In this document: positions 7,907-16,670 of the stretch, piece by piece
How the letters are laid out: each line of letters opens with the position of its first letter
Numbering within the stretch: the stretch's first letter is position 1
Source of the DNA: Amycolatopsis sp.
GTDB taxonomy: Bacteria > Actinomycetota > Actinomycetes > Mycobacteriales > Pseudonocardiaceae
Direction of reading: 5' to 3'
DNA: 64,000 nt
Assembly: GCF_025464955.1 (NCBI RefSeq)
Contig: NZ_JAODNM010000030.1
Location: forward strand, 62,001 to 126,000
Translations under genes and position numbers: made by a program
Notes under the pieces: generated by a model
What the model was told of the DNA's origin: nothing
The model's input: the letters and a program-made list of their open reading frames with translations, nothing else
The model's database searches: none

Positions 7907-8626
7907 TTACTGGAATTGCGTCATTGTGGTGGCGGCTCGGCTCATCTCCTTGACCACGTCGGGTAGAATGTCTGCTGCTTCGGCGAGCAGACGGGCGCTG
8001 TTGCTGAAGTCGTTGGTGCCGAGTACTTCTGCGGCGTAGGACAAGGTCTGTGCTGTGTGCGCGTCGATGCCGGCGCCCGTATCGGACATGACTGCAATGA
8101 TCTGTTTGAGCTCGTTCACCGTGTCGGCAGTAACGGTGCCGGTCTCTTCCAGTCGCCTGGTGATGGTCTCCAGCCGATTGAGAGGTGGCTCGGCGATCTC
8201 AGTAAGCAGCTCCATTAGTCCCTTCGTGTCCAGCACGGTCAAGCTGTTCAGTACAGAATTAGCGGAGCCTTCGTGCGCAGTTTTCCACTCTTCCAACGTC
8301 TCCGGCGGGTAGCGATCCTCGTCGCCGTCGACCTCCTCGTGATGCCCCAGACACAGAAGAAGCAGGTTAGCAAACGAGTCTCGCTCAGGCGCGTCCATGT
8401 CGTCTTGATAACGAGCTGCGCCTGGTTTGACGCCGTAGATGTGGGCTACTTGGGAGTTCTTTTTATAGATGCCAGGCCGGACCTCGAGAACGACGGGCAT
8501 GACGCACCCTGGTGCGTAGCACTGGCCGTTGCTGACGGCCCAGAGTGCGGCGAGCGTCGCCGGATGCAGATTCTTGCGTTCGCCAGCGCCTTCGGCGCGA
8601 GGCTTCGGATTCATCGTCACCCCCAT
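7907..8626 (-). CDS. HNH-type protein with helical C-terminal region
   Basis: This protein of about 239 residues has LWAVSNGQCYAPGC (Cys pair), SQVAHIYG and NLLLLCLGHHEEVDG, which together give an HNH/zinc-finger nuclease-like core in the first half. The second half (from about LDTKGLMELL) is a long run of helices, possibly an oligomerisation or sensor part. ATG at 8626 or 8614 could be the start; GGGGGTG lies just before 8614. Single HNH genes of this kind are common on islands and may act in defence, but no partner restriction gene is present. Confidence 0.68.
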   Translation of the reverse strand: MGVTMNPKPRAEGAGERKNLHPATLAALWAVSNGQCYAPGCVMPVVLEVRPGIYKKNSQVAHIYGVKPGAARYQDDMDAPERDSFANLLLLCLGHHEEVDGDEDRYPPETLEEWKTAHEGSANSVLNSLTVLDTKGLMELLTEIAEPPLNRLETITRRLEETGTVTADTVNELKQIIAVMSDTGAGIDAHTAQTLSYAAEVLGTNDFSNSARLLAEAADILPDVVKEMSRAATTMTQFQ

Positions 8627-8804
8627 ACCGTGCCAGCATGGTACGACATTTTTTGCAGCCTCACCTTCGGGATGACGATCCTCGACGTCTCGACCACCCG
8701 TACCGTCACGGTCATCAAGCGCCGCGAGTCCCTGGCTTCGTCGCGTCGCGAACGAGTTCTCCCGCATCAGCAGCGGCGGCCCGCGAAAGTGAACTACGAG
8801 GCAG

Positions 8805-9359
8805 CTACTTTCGGCTGGTGTCAACGTCAGCCCGAGTTGCCTCAAGCAGGGCGGCACTGATCTGCGGCCAGTCGAAGGTTGACAGGCCATCTTCGGCTCG
8901 CGTGGTCACCGCGTCAGGGTCGAGCATCGTCACGCCTGCGTCTGCGAGTCTGGAGACACTGTGAGGGTAGGCGGGATGCTTGCGGAGAACAGCCTTGACG
9001 CAGGGAACAGCGATGAGCGGAACGTCGGTGCCCAACATCTCGTTGAGTACGCCCAGCGCGACGGTGTCGCTGATGCCAGCTGCCCACTTGTTTATTGAGT
9101 TGAACGTCATCGGCGCTGCGACGACAGCATCGGCCTGTGGCAGCGATTCCTGCTGTCGCGGCGGGCTTGTGTGTATTCGCGTAAGGCACCCGGTTTCAGC
9201 GGCCAACGCATCGAGGTCGATCCACGACGCGGCGGTTGGCGTCGCAATCAAACAAACTTTCCAGCAGTCGCCGTACAGCGCTGTGATGAACTCTTTGATT
9301 CGCAACACCGGCGGAGCGGCCGAAACCACCAGATACAGCCATCGTGGCTCGCTGCTCAC
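8805..9359 (-). CDS. Flavoprotein (phosphopantothenoylcysteine-decarboxylase-like)
   Basis: This 184-residue protein starts at GTG in a GTGA overlap with the upstream XRE gene. It begins with LYLVVSAAPP and contains VVAAPMTFNSINKWAAGISDT and DVPLIAVPCV, typical of the flavoprotein fold of the PPC-decarboxylase family, where the Met-Thr-x-Asn stretch contacts FMN. Pairing of such a flavoprotein with an XRE-TPR regulator is recurrent in actinomycetes. The substrate is unknown. Confidence 0.8.
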   Translation of the reverse strand: MSSEPRWLYLVVSAAPPVLRIKEFITALYGDCWKVCLIATPTAASWIDLDALAAETGCLTRIHTSPPRQQESLPQADAVVAAPMTFNSINKWAAGISDTVALGVLNEMLGTDVPLIAVPCVKAVLRKHPAYPHSVSRLADAGVTMLDPDAVTTRAEDGLSTFDWPQISAALLEATRADVDTSRK

Positions 9360-10600
9360 GTCGCGACCCCTGCCCGCAAGGCAAGACCGCGCAGGCCGGG
9401 CACCGCGCGACGATGCTCGCGGGTGAGCAGGTCCTGGATGAGCGCGCGAGCACTGGGGTTGGCTCCGATGAGTTCAGGAGCTACCCGCTCTGTATCCAGC
9501 AGGTGGATGACTGCCTGCGGATCTTCCCCCAGCTGCGCGTGGGCCCAGCTGCTGTCGAGGTGGAACTGCGCCTGACGGCCGTGAAGCCCCACCGGCAACG
9601 TGGCGATGTCGACCCGTTCTGCAGTCGCCAGGGCGCCATAGGGATCGCCTAGTGCGATCGCTGCCGACACTCGGTGAATCTGTACGTTCGTCGGACCGAA
9701 AGCGGTCCATCCGATGTTGGCGTCCGTGCCAAGGCGCTGAGCCAGGACATCGGCATGGTCGAGTCGGCGGCGTGCCTCAACGGTATCGTTGCGGCGCGCG
9801 GCGATGATCGCGCTGATCAAGGTCAATGCACCCCGCCAGGTCACGCTTTGTGGGTCGCTGCCCCGCAAGCCATCGGCGGCGACGACCGCCACATGCTCCG
9901 CGTCCTCACCGAGTCCCGCACGAAGGAGCGCGCAGGTGCGCTGGTGCGCCGCGGCTGCTTGGCCCCAGACGTCCTCGGCTGCTTCCGCCGCAACCTGAGC
10001 TTGTTCGGCCGCTGCCCACCCAGCTTCGGCATTTCCTACCTTGATCGCGAGCTTGGCCGCCGCGATGAACACGCTGCATTGCAAACCGGACGCCTGCCGT
10101 CGATCTTTCGCTGCTCCCTCAGTCATCAGCGCTTGGACAGCCGAAGTTACCGACGGCAGCTGCCGAGCAACCTCGCCATACCGCGCGGCTTGATACGCGC
10201 GATGGACGCCAGCCACAAGGGACGAAATCCCTTCGACGGTCCCCGAAGGGGCGGGAGAATCTGTGCCGACGAGCGGGGAATACGCATCGTGTTTGTCCAG
10301 CACATCGCCAGCGATGACCGCGCTGCTGAGAAGGCCGACATCCACCATGGCCTCGCGTCGCGTGACAAGTGAGTGACCGGCCCTACTAGGTGGTGCCGGA
10401 TTCAGGAGCGAATCCAGTTCTTCAAGCGAGAGCTTGAGTACCTTTGCGACGTTAGAGCGGCGCCATGGCTGGGGCGTCAGAACACCACGTTCCCATCGCC
10501 CGACGGTCGAGAGCTCCACTCCCAGTTCCTGAGCGAATGTCTCCTGGGTAAAACCGAGTGCTTCACGGCGTGCGGCGAGGGCGTCTCGTCGTTTCGTCAT
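9356..10600 (-). CDS. XRE-family regulator with TPR-like C-terminal domain
   Basis: This 414-residue protein has an N-terminal HTH (ALAARREALGFTQETFAQEL...TVGRWERG) at about residues 4-60, followed by a long alanine-rich helical region resembling TPR repeats (about residues 100-400). The ATG at 10600 is chosen because GGGGGT precedes it at good spacing. Two further ATGs upstream (10624, 10648) lack this. It is translationally coupled to the flavoprotein gene and probably responds to a ligand through the TPR part. Confidence 0.83.
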   Translation of the reverse strand: MTKRRDALAARREALGFTQETFAQELGVELSTVGRWERGVLTPQPWRRSNVAKVLKLSLEELDSLLNPAPPSRAGHSLVTRREAMVDVGLLSSAVIAGDVLDKHDAYSPLVGTDSPAPSGTVEGISSLVAGVHRAYQAARYGEVARQLPSVTSAVQALMTEGAAKDRRQASGLQCSVFIAAAKLAIKVGNAEAGWAAAEQAQVAAEAAEDVWGQAAAAHQRTCALLRAGLGEDAEHVAVVAADGLRGSDPQSVTWRGALTLISAIIAARRNDTVEARRRLDHADVLAQRLGTDANIGWTAFGPTNVQIHRVSAAIALGDPYGALATAERVDIATLPVGLHGRQAQFHLDSSWAHAQLGEDPQAVIHLLDTERVAPELIGANPSARALIQDLLTREHRRAVPGLRGLALRAGVAT

Positions 10601-10696
10601 CGTGACCCCCAATTGCTGGCTCATCCACAGTACCGTGCCAACGTTCATGCAGGTCAGTATGGTGGCGTGCTGTGTTGCACCGATCGATCGACGTCT

Positions 10697-11230
10697 TCAG
10701 GTACGACCGACCGTGGGCTTGGCGCTTTCCATGCTCTCACTTCGGCGACGACGTTGCGCACGTTCGATCAGGTCTGGGTGTCTGTCTACCCAGGCGACCA
10801 TCGGTTCCAGCGCGTCGAGCGCTTCCGCAGTGGCATTGCTGATCGCGTACTGGACCGAAGGCGGGAAGGCTCCGACCTCCTCGTGTCGCAGGATGAGCCC
10901 GTCCGCGGTCATCGACTTGAGCGTGCGGGTCAGCACCCGGTCGTGAAGTACTCGCGGTTTGCCCGACCAGCTATCAGAGCCGGCGGTGTTCATCGCACGG
11001 ACCAACGCCGCCAGTTCCGTGTAGTGCTTGGGTCCGTCTTTGAGCGCGACGAGCACGGGATTCATCCAGTCGCCGCTGAACAGTTGCTTGGCGTCGTGCA
11101 GTTTACGGAGCTTCTCGGCGTCCTCGGCGGCGATCGCCGACTCACGTGCACGTCGAGAAAGCGAAGTCGTCGCGCTGGCCCCTCGAGTGTGAGTACGGCT
11201 GCCTTCGACGCAAGTTTGCAGTTGTCCCAT
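10697..11230 (-). CDS. HxlR-family winged-helix regulator
   Basis: This 177-residue protein carries the HxlR-type winged helix: FSGDWMNPVLVAL, HYTELAALV, RVLHDRVLTRTLKSMTADGLI and VQYAISNATAEALDALEPM in the middle and C-terminal parts. GGGAGGAACC directly before the ATG at 11230 supports this start. A longer frame upstream has no coding character. Neighbouring XRE-flavoprotein and GGDEF genes share its strand but are separated by 96 and 166 bases. Confidence 0.82.
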   Translation of the reverse strand: MGQLQTCVEGSRTHTRGASATTSLSRRARESAIAAEDAEKLRKLHDAKQLFSGDWMNPVLVALKDGPKHYTELAALVRAMNTAGSDSWSGKPRVLHDRVLTRTLKSMTADGLILRHEEVGAFPPSVQYAISNATAEALDALEPMVAWVDRHPDLIERAQRRRRSESMESAKPTVGRT

Positions 11231-11396
11231 GGTTCCTCCCGGTCTCACGTACGTGGTCACCGACCGGATGGATGCGGACATGCACTCATATCGACGACGC
11301 TTCGCCAAGTCCTGTTCACCACAGTCGAACTAGGTTGCAGGTTGATCTTAGATCGAACGACTCATATCTTCAACCAGCAAAGTTGCAGTCACTCGA

Positions 11397-12014
11397 TCAG
11401 GCATTTTTGTGGGTGCAAGTGAGCGGTCTGGAGTTGATCGCGACGCGGTCTCGGCCGGCGCGTTTCGCCTGCAGCAACGCCGCATCGGCCCGGCGAACCA
11501 TGTCGGCGAGTTCAGGCTCGTCGCCCGCCGCATGAACGGCTCCACCGATCGTGGCAGTGAGGCCGGTGTACAGCACGTGTTCACCACTGGTGGCCACGAT
11601 CGCGATGGCCGCGCTGCTCAGTCGCTCCCGCATTCGCTGGGCTATCTTGGTGCCTCGTCGATGATCGGCGTCGGGCAGCAGCACCAGGAACTCATCGCCA
11701 CCGTGGCCGCCGTATCGGCCGACGAGATCGCCTGCGCGGACAGCCTGACGGATGACGTCGGCTGCCGCTTTGAGTACCGCATCGCCAGCGAGGTGGCCGA
11801 AGGTGTCGTTCACCTGTTTGAAGTAGTCGAGGTCGAGCAGGAGCAGAACGCTTGTCCCACGCCCCAGGTCGGCGGTGATCGCCTCGGCCGCCTCGTCCCA
11901 GGCCCACCTGTCCAACAGGCCGGTCAGCTTGTCGGTCGAACCGCAGGTCAGGGGTCGCCCGCAGGCCGTGCAGCAGGCCGCGTCGGCGGAAGTTCGTGCT
12001 GCACTTCGGGACAT
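11397..12014 (-). CDS. Diguanylate cyclase (GGDEF domain)
   Basis: This protein of about 205 residues has a small N-terminal CxxCG zinc-ribbon-like segment (CCTACGRPLTCG), then a GGDEF domain: DKLTGLLDRWAW, LLLLDLDYFKQVNDTFGHLAG and GRYGGHGGDEFLVLLP. The GGDEF motif is intact, so c-di-GMP synthesis is plausible. RAGD lies just upstream in the position of an inhibitory I-site. No membrane or PAS sensor is present, only the short Cys-containing head. The ATG at 12014 follows GGGAG. Confidence 0.85.
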   Translation of the reverse strand: MSRSAARTSADAACCTACGRPLTCGSTDKLTGLLDRWAWDEAAEAITADLGRGTSVLLLLDLDYFKQVNDTFGHLAGDAVLKAAADVIRQAVRAGDLVGRYGGHGGDEFLVLLPDADHRRGTKIAQRMRERLSSAAIAIVATSGEHVLYTGLTATIGGAVHAAGDEPELADMVRRADAALLQAKRAGRDRVAINSRPLTCTHKNA

Positions 12015-12127
12015 TACCCAACTCCCAACGAACGAGTCGCTTGCACTGACGAAGGTGCCGCGGCGGCCCAGCCGGTGACACAACAGTTGAACTGCGATCC
12101 AGGGGAGTCTAAGCTCGACATCGCGGT

Positions 12128-12146
12128 GTTTTCAACTGACGAAAAC
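12128..12146. promoter_or_regulatory. Inverted repeat between divergent GGDEF and XRE genes
   Basis: GTTTTC and GAAAAC flank a 7-base spacer in the 191-base divergent region. This is a plausible operator for the XRE regulator whose gene starts at 12206; binding is not shown by sequence alone. Confidence 0.3.
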
Positions 12147-12205
12147 GCCGTCACCCGATTGGTCCCTTCCATCGGTGTAAGCAGAGGGTGGGCGAGGAGG
12201 GCTTG

Positions 12206-12664
12206 ATGACCCAGCAGGCACGTCCGGGACGGAGCTTTGCTGACAAGCTGAACCACTTATTCGTCATGGCGGCAAGGCGAGACGGCCAGGAGTACAGCAA
12301 CGAGCACGTGGCCGCCGCCATTACCTCGGACGGCGAAAAGATCTCGCAGAGCTACATCTGGCAGCTTCGCAAGGCTCGAAAAGATAATCTGACCTTCAAG
12401 CATCTCCAGGCACTCGCCAAGTTCTTCGGCGTTCCAGTCAGTTACTTCTTCGACGACGAGGTCACCGACCGGGTCGACCAGCAACTGGAGGAACTGAAGG
12501 CCGAGCAGCAACGGCTGAACGTGATCGCGGGCGACAGCGAAACGCAGCTGATGGCCATGCGAGCCGGCGAGCTGTCACCGGAACGGCGTCAGCTTGTGAT
12601 GGACCTGCTCAACGTCGTCTATCGGGATCAGCAGGCTGAAGGGGAACGTCCAGCAATCGGGTGA
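12206..12664 (+). CDS. XRE-family regulator
   Basis: This 152-residue protein has an N-terminal HTH (FADKLNHLFVMAARRDG...ISQSYIWQLRKARKDNLTFKHLQALAKFFGVPVSYFF), similar in layout to EspR-type regulators of actinobacteria. A helical stretch EELKAEQQRLNVI suggests dimerisation. GAGGAGG sits 5 bases before the ATG at 12206. It heads a four-gene set with a peptidase, a membrane protein and a monooxygenase. Confidence 0.82.
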   Translation: MTQQARPGRSFADKLNHLFVMAARRDGQEYSNEHVAAAITSDGEKISQSYIWQLRKARKDNLTFKHLQALAKFFGVPVSYFFDDEVTDRVDQQLEELKAEQQRLNVIAGDSETQLMAMRAGELSPERRQLVMDLLNVVYRDQQAEGERPAIG

Positions 12665-12733
12665 CGACGGGTGGCCGTTGATGTGTCCGGCGCGAGACGC
12701 TGGTGACGGAATCCGGATGAGGAGGGTGTGCTG

Positions 12734-13273
12734 GTGAACGAACGACAGCTGCGTCGTCGGTGCCGGCGGCTGCTCAACGAGCTGGACATCCGCCCGCCTC
12801 TCGATGTGGTCGAACTTTGTCAGCGAGTCGGCCAACAGCGCGGCAAGCCAATTCAGCTGCGGGCACATCCCATCCCGGTCCCCGGGCCGTTCGGCGTGTG
12901 GTTCACCACCGCAACGACCGACTACATCTTCTATCAGCAGGAAACTAGCGCGCCGCACCAGCGTCATATCATCCTGCACGAGCTGGGTCACCTCCTCGCC
13001 GGGCACCAGAGCACCGAGAACGACGACCAGCTTTTGGCAGCCCTGTCCGCGGACGCCCTCCGCGAGAAGTACCCCGATCTGGAGCCTGACGCCGTCCGAC
13101 GCGCACTGCGGCGCACGTCTTACGACACCGAGCAGGAACGCGAGGCCGAGACCACGGCGACGATCATCCTGGAGTGGGCCTCGGTACTCGACCACATGGC
13201 TGCGTCTCGCCGTGTCAGCGAGCCGGCGCAGCGGATGGAGGCGGCACTGCACGACCGGCTGGGGTGGCTGTGA
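12734..13273 (+). CDS. ImmA/IrrE-family metallopeptidase
   Basis: This 179-residue protein contains HILHELGHLLAGH-type sequence (HExxH zinc motif, about residues 79-90) and an FGVWF...YIFYQQ strand pair before it, as in ImmA/IrrE peptidases. Family members cleave or relieve partner repressors, usually the adjacent XRE protein. The GTG at 12734 is preferred over 12728 because GGAGGG lies 7 bases before it. It overlaps the next gene by GTGA. Confidence 0.86.
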   Translation: MNERQLRRRCRRLLNELDIRPPLDVVELCQRVGQQRGKPIQLRAHPIPVPGPFGVWFTTATTDYIFYQQETSAPHQRHIILHELGHLLAGHQSTENDDQLLAALSADALREKYPDLEPDAVRRALRRTSYDTEQEREAETTATIILEWASVLDHMAASRRVSEPAQRMEAALHDRLGWL

Positions 13274-14415
13274 CGGTCTTGATGGTCGCCTACGGCGCCT
13301 TGTCCGCGTTGGTGTTGCTGTGGCTCGGCGTCCGGCTGGCACGAGCGCCGGGAAACGTGCCGCTGCGGACGGTGACCAGCATGGTCGCCTGCCTGGCCGT
13401 GGCGTTCCCGTTCGGCCTCGCAGCCGATCATGGCGCCGTCGTCGCGGGACTACCGCCGATGATCAGCAGGCTCATCCAGCACGGGGTGCTGCTGCTCGGT
13501 GTCTACAGCCTCGTCTCCTTCTTCGTCTTCTCCACATTGGATCGGCGGTCTGCGCGGCGCCGAGCGGCGTGGTACGCGCTTCCCCTCCTCATCGCAGAGC
13601 TGGTGTTGATCGTCTCAGCCGCGCGGACACCGCCTGGTGCTCGCACGAACGACCACTCGGTACCCACCGTCGCATTGTTCTTCATCACCGCCGACCTCTA
13701 CATGGCCATCGGCTTCGCCATGGCGTGCGTGTGGACTCGGCGCTACGCCCGTGCGGCAGCGCCCCGAGTCGCACGAGGCCTGCGGGTCGCCTCGGTGGGC
13801 CTGGCGGCGATCGTGCTGGCGAACTGCGTGTTCATACCGGCCATAGCGCTGCGCTGGATCGGTGGAGCGGACTCGCCCGAACTGGTCTCGCGTGCCGGCG
13901 CCGCCGAGACTGTCATCGGCGCGCTCGCCGCCTCGATCCTGCTACTGCCGGGCATTCTCGTGTTCCTCATCGGCGTGACCTACCCCGCTGCGGCGATGCG
14001 GCTGGCCGCTACGCGTATCTGGTGGCGCCACCGGCGGGAATACCAGCAGCTCGCGCCCCTGTGGATGGCACTGCACACCGAATTCCCCGACGACGAGCTC
14101 CAACGAGTTCCCAGCAAGCGATGGCAGGATGCCCTCCAGTTGCGCGGCACGCACCGGCGCTACTACCGGAGGGTCGTTGAATGCCGCGACGGCCTCGTGC
14201 GCATCAGCCCCTACCTAGACCCCGCTCCAGCCGGCGACCTCGACCACCATGAACTGGCCGGCAGGCTCGCGCGCGCACTGGCCTCCCACTCAGCCAAGCG
14301 ACCCGTGCCCTCGCAGGCGATGCCGGTCGCGCTGCCCGTCGGCGACGGACTCGACGCCGACGTCCACGAGCTAGTCCGCCTATCCACGGCACTCAATCCG
14401 ACGGGAGCATCATGA
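13270..14415 (+). CDS. MAB_1171c-type putative transporter (membrane protein)
   Basis: This 381-residue protein has about seven hydrophobic segments in its first 240 residues, then a soluble C-terminal tail with PLWMALHTEFPDDE and RRYYRRVVECRDGLVRI. This matches the actinobacterial MAB_1171c/DUF6545 family, typically encoded directly after an ImmA/IrrE peptidase. Transport is only a predicted function. GTGA overlap upstream and ATGA overlap downstream tie it into the cassette. Confidence 0.8.
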   Translation: MTVLMVAYGALSALVLLWLGVRLARAPGNVPLRTVTSMVACLAVAFPFGLAADHGAVVAGLPPMISRLIQHGVLLLGVYSLVSFFVFSTLDRRSARRRAAWYALPLLIAELVLIVSAARTPPGARTNDHSVPTVALFFITADLYMAIGFAMACVWTRRYARAAAPRVARGLRVASVGLAAIVLANCVFIPAIALRWIGGADSPELVSRAGAAETVIGALAASILLLPGILVFLIGVTYPAAAMRLAATRIWWRHRREYQQLAPLWMALHTEFPDDELQRVPSKRWQDALQLRGTHRRYYRRVVECRDGLVRISPYLDPAPAGDLDHHELAGRLARALASHSAKRPVPSQAMPVALPVGDGLDADVHELVRLSTALNPTGAS

Positions 14416-15608
14416 CCACGGCCTTAATCATCGGCGGCGGTATCGCCGGGCCGGTATCGGCGATGGCACTGCAGAAAGCCGGTATCGACTCGATCGTCTA
14501 CGAGGCCTACCCCACCGGAGCCGACGACGTCGGCGCGTTCATGACGGTCATGAACAACGGCCTTGACGCTCTGCGCGCCGTCGACGCCGAGCAGGCCGTG
14601 CTCGATCAGTCGTTCCCGGCCAACGCGGTCGAGTTCTTCAGTGGCACCGGCAAACGCCTTGGGGAGGTGCCGATCCGGGGCGGATCGGCCGGCGCTCACG
14701 GCCCGCACACGATCACGCGTGCGGGTCTGTACCGGGTATTGCACGACGAGATGCAGCGCCGCGGCATCCCCATCGAGCACGGCAAGCGGCTGACCGGCGC
14801 GACAACGACGTCGGACCGCGTGGTCGCCACGTTCGCCGACGGCTCCCGCGCCCAAGGTGACCTGCTCATCGGTGCGGACGGAATCCACTCGATCACCCGC
14901 TCACTGATCGACCCCGAGGCGCCGAAACCCCGCTATACCGGCGCCACAACGCTGTGCGGCTACGCGACCGACGCGCCCGTCGATCCTCGAGCCGGGGTGT
15001 ACCGCATGATCTACGGCAAACGAGTGTTCTTCGCCTACACCACCGCACCCGACGGCAGGACCTGGTGGTTCGTCAACATCCCAGGCCCCGAGCTCGATAG
15101 ACAACAGCTGGCGGACACCTCGCCCGGAGAATGGAAGAAACGGGCCCTCGACCTGGTGGCTCGTGATAAGACATCGGCGTCCGCGATCATCGAAGCGACC
15201 GACACCGAGATCACAGGCAGCAACGGCTACGACATCACGTCCACACCACGCTGGCACGCCAACCGCATGCTCCTCGTCGGCGACGCCGCGCACGTCGCCG
15301 CACCCAACGCCGGACACGGCGCGTCCATGGCGATCGAGGACGGAGTCGTCCTCGGCCAGTGTCTACGCGATTGCACCACGATCGACGCGGCGTTCACGAC
15401 TTACGAACAGGCACGCCGCACCCGAGTGGAACAGGTCGTCGCGACCAGCGCCCGCATGGGCAGCACAGCAATTCCCAGCCTGACGAAGAGAATCATCCGG
15501 GATTTGGTGCTGCCACGTAAGTTCAAGAAGGGCCCGCGCAACACAGCCAGCTGGCTCACAGGCCACCACATCGACTGGGATACGACCATGTCGTCCGCCA
15601 CAGGCTAA
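14412..15608 (+). CDS. FAD-dependent monooxygenase (class A)
   Basis: This 398-residue flavin hydroxylase has the dinucleotide-binding ALIIGGGIAGPVSA at the N-terminus, GDLLIGADGIHS (DG motif, about residue 155) and MLLVGDAAHVAAPNAGHGA (GD motif, about residues 285-303). These are the three fingerprints of the PHBH-like family. It would hydroxylate or epoxidise an organic substrate using NAD(P)H and oxygen. It is coupled by ATGA to the membrane protein gene and could supply or detoxify the transported compound. Confidence 0.88.
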   Translation: MTTALIIGGGIAGPVSAMALQKAGIDSIVYEAYPTGADDVGAFMTVMNNGLDALRAVDAEQAVLDQSFPANAVEFFSGTGKRLGEVPIRGGSAGAHGPHTITRAGLYRVLHDEMQRRGIPIEHGKRLTGATTTSDRVVATFADGSRAQGDLLIGADGIHSITRSLIDPEAPKPRYTGATTLCGYATDAPVDPRAGVYRMIYGKRVFFAYTTAPDGRTWWFVNIPGPELDRQQLADTSPGEWKKRALDLVARDKTSASAIIEATDTEITGSNGYDITSTPRWHANRMLLVGDAAHVAAPNAGHGASMAIEDGVVLGQCLRDCTTIDAAFTTYEQARRTRVEQVVATSARMGSTAIPSLTKRIIRDLVLPRKFKKGPRNTASWLTGHHIDWDTTMSSATG

Positions 15609-15854
15609 GCCTCTCAGCGCGAAGTTGTCACCCGACTTCACTGCACCGGAACACACCCACCCGCACGACACCACCTACTACCTCACGCACGGACGCATCC
15701 GTTTCGGCGACGAAGGCTGGGGCAGCGCTGGCAGCTTCCGTTGTCTTCGCGCTGGTCTGGTCACTCCTACGGCCCCGAAGGGGCCGATCCTGAACACAGA
15801 CGCGAGTTCGTCGTGTGGTCGACCGGACCGATCGCCATTCAGCGCGTCAGCTAG
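15604..15854 (+). pseudogene. Broken cupin-domain gene
   Basis: Right after the monooxygenase stop a frame reads LSPDFTAPEHTHPHDTTYYL then HGRIRFGDEGW, typical of a small cupin with a His-x-His metal motif. After about 15735 the matching sequence continues in another frame: SYGPEGADPEHRREFVVW then STGPIAIQ up to TAG at 15852. A frameshift and a missing proper 5' end make it a likely pseudogene, unless there is a sequencing error. The following 15855-16018 holds no gene. Confidence 0.5.
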
Positions 15855-16018
15855 ATCGCGCTCACTCGATAGGACCGGACAGGCCACCAATCGGGCGAAC
15901 CACACGCAGTCCGCCGGCGCTTTTGCTTTCTGGTTGCGCAGGTCAGGGGCACGACGCCTCATCTGCGCCGCACGCACGCTCTGGATACCGATGATCACCC
16001 GCCGTTGACTGGACCAGC

Positions 16019-16059
16019 CTGCGGCGGAAGCACTCCCTTCCCCCGACCTTCCGCCGCAG
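16019..16059. terminator. Strong 12-bp hairpin upstream of queD
   Basis: CTGCGGCGGAAG at 16019-16030 and CTTCCGCCGCAG at 16048-16059 form a perfect 12-bp stem with a 17-base loop. It ends 50 bases before the queD start. It may terminate transcription from the monooxygenase module or act as a leader structure for queD. It does not look like a preQ1 riboswitch pseudoknot. Confidence 0.45.
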
Positions 16060-16109
16060 ACCTACTTGAAGGCAAACAACGCCCCTGTGGAAAGGAACCG
16101 CGGTCGCCG

Positions 16110-16670
16110 ATGCTCGTTGCCACAACGCACAGTCACCCGGCTAACACGCTGGCAGTTCGCCTGCCGGACGACGACCTGCCGACCGTGCATCGCGTCGCCA
16201 TCGAGCACACCTTCGAAACCGCGCACCGTCTCCCGCACCTTGACGGGAAATGCACTAGCCTGCACGGGCATTCCTGGCGTGTCACCGTGTCTGTGACCGC
16301 GCCGCATTTGAGCAGCGACGTCACTGTCGTCGAGTTCGGCGCGCTCAAAGCTGCTGTCCGGCACTGGATCGACACCCACCTCGATCACGGCACCATGCTC
16401 GGATTCGACGATCCGTTCGTGGAAACGCTCACCACCACATTGGGGTGCAAGGTGTTCCGCTTCGGGGCCGACCACACCGCCAGCGAACCCGAGACGCTGG
16501 CCACCGACCTGGCGTGGCCGACCGTCGAAGCCGTCGCTGTGCTGCTGCGTCGCATGAGCCAACACGTCCTCGCTGGCTTGCCGTGCGCGGACAATGCCCG
16601 CGTTGGACGGGTGTTCGTACGCGAGACCCAACTCAACACAGCCGACTACGGGCCGGGGGACACCGCGTGA
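16110..16670 (+). CDS. queD: QueD-like 6-carboxytetrahydropterin synthase
   Basis: This 186-residue member of the 6-pyruvoyl-tetrahydropterin synthase family contains TFETAHRLPHLDGKCTSLHGHSW-type sequence: zinc His residues in AHRL and HGH, with the catalytic Cys in GKC. LDHGTML and a late RETQLNTADY supply the other active-site His and Glu. QueD converts dihydroneopterin triphosphate to 6-carboxytetrahydropterin, the first committed step to preQ0 and 7-deazaguanines. GGAAAGGAACC precedes the ATG at 16110. It overlaps queE by GTGA. FolE and QueC are not in the window. Confidence 0.88.
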   Translation: MLVATTHSHPANTLAVRLPDDDLPTVHRVAIEHTFETAHRLPHLDGKCTSLHGHSWRVTVSVTAPHLSSDVTVVEFGALKAAVRHWIDTHLDHGTMLGFDDPFVETLTTTLGCKVFRFGADHTASEPETLATDLAWPTVEAVAVLLRRMSQHVLAGLPCADNARVGRVFVRETQLNTADYGPGDTA

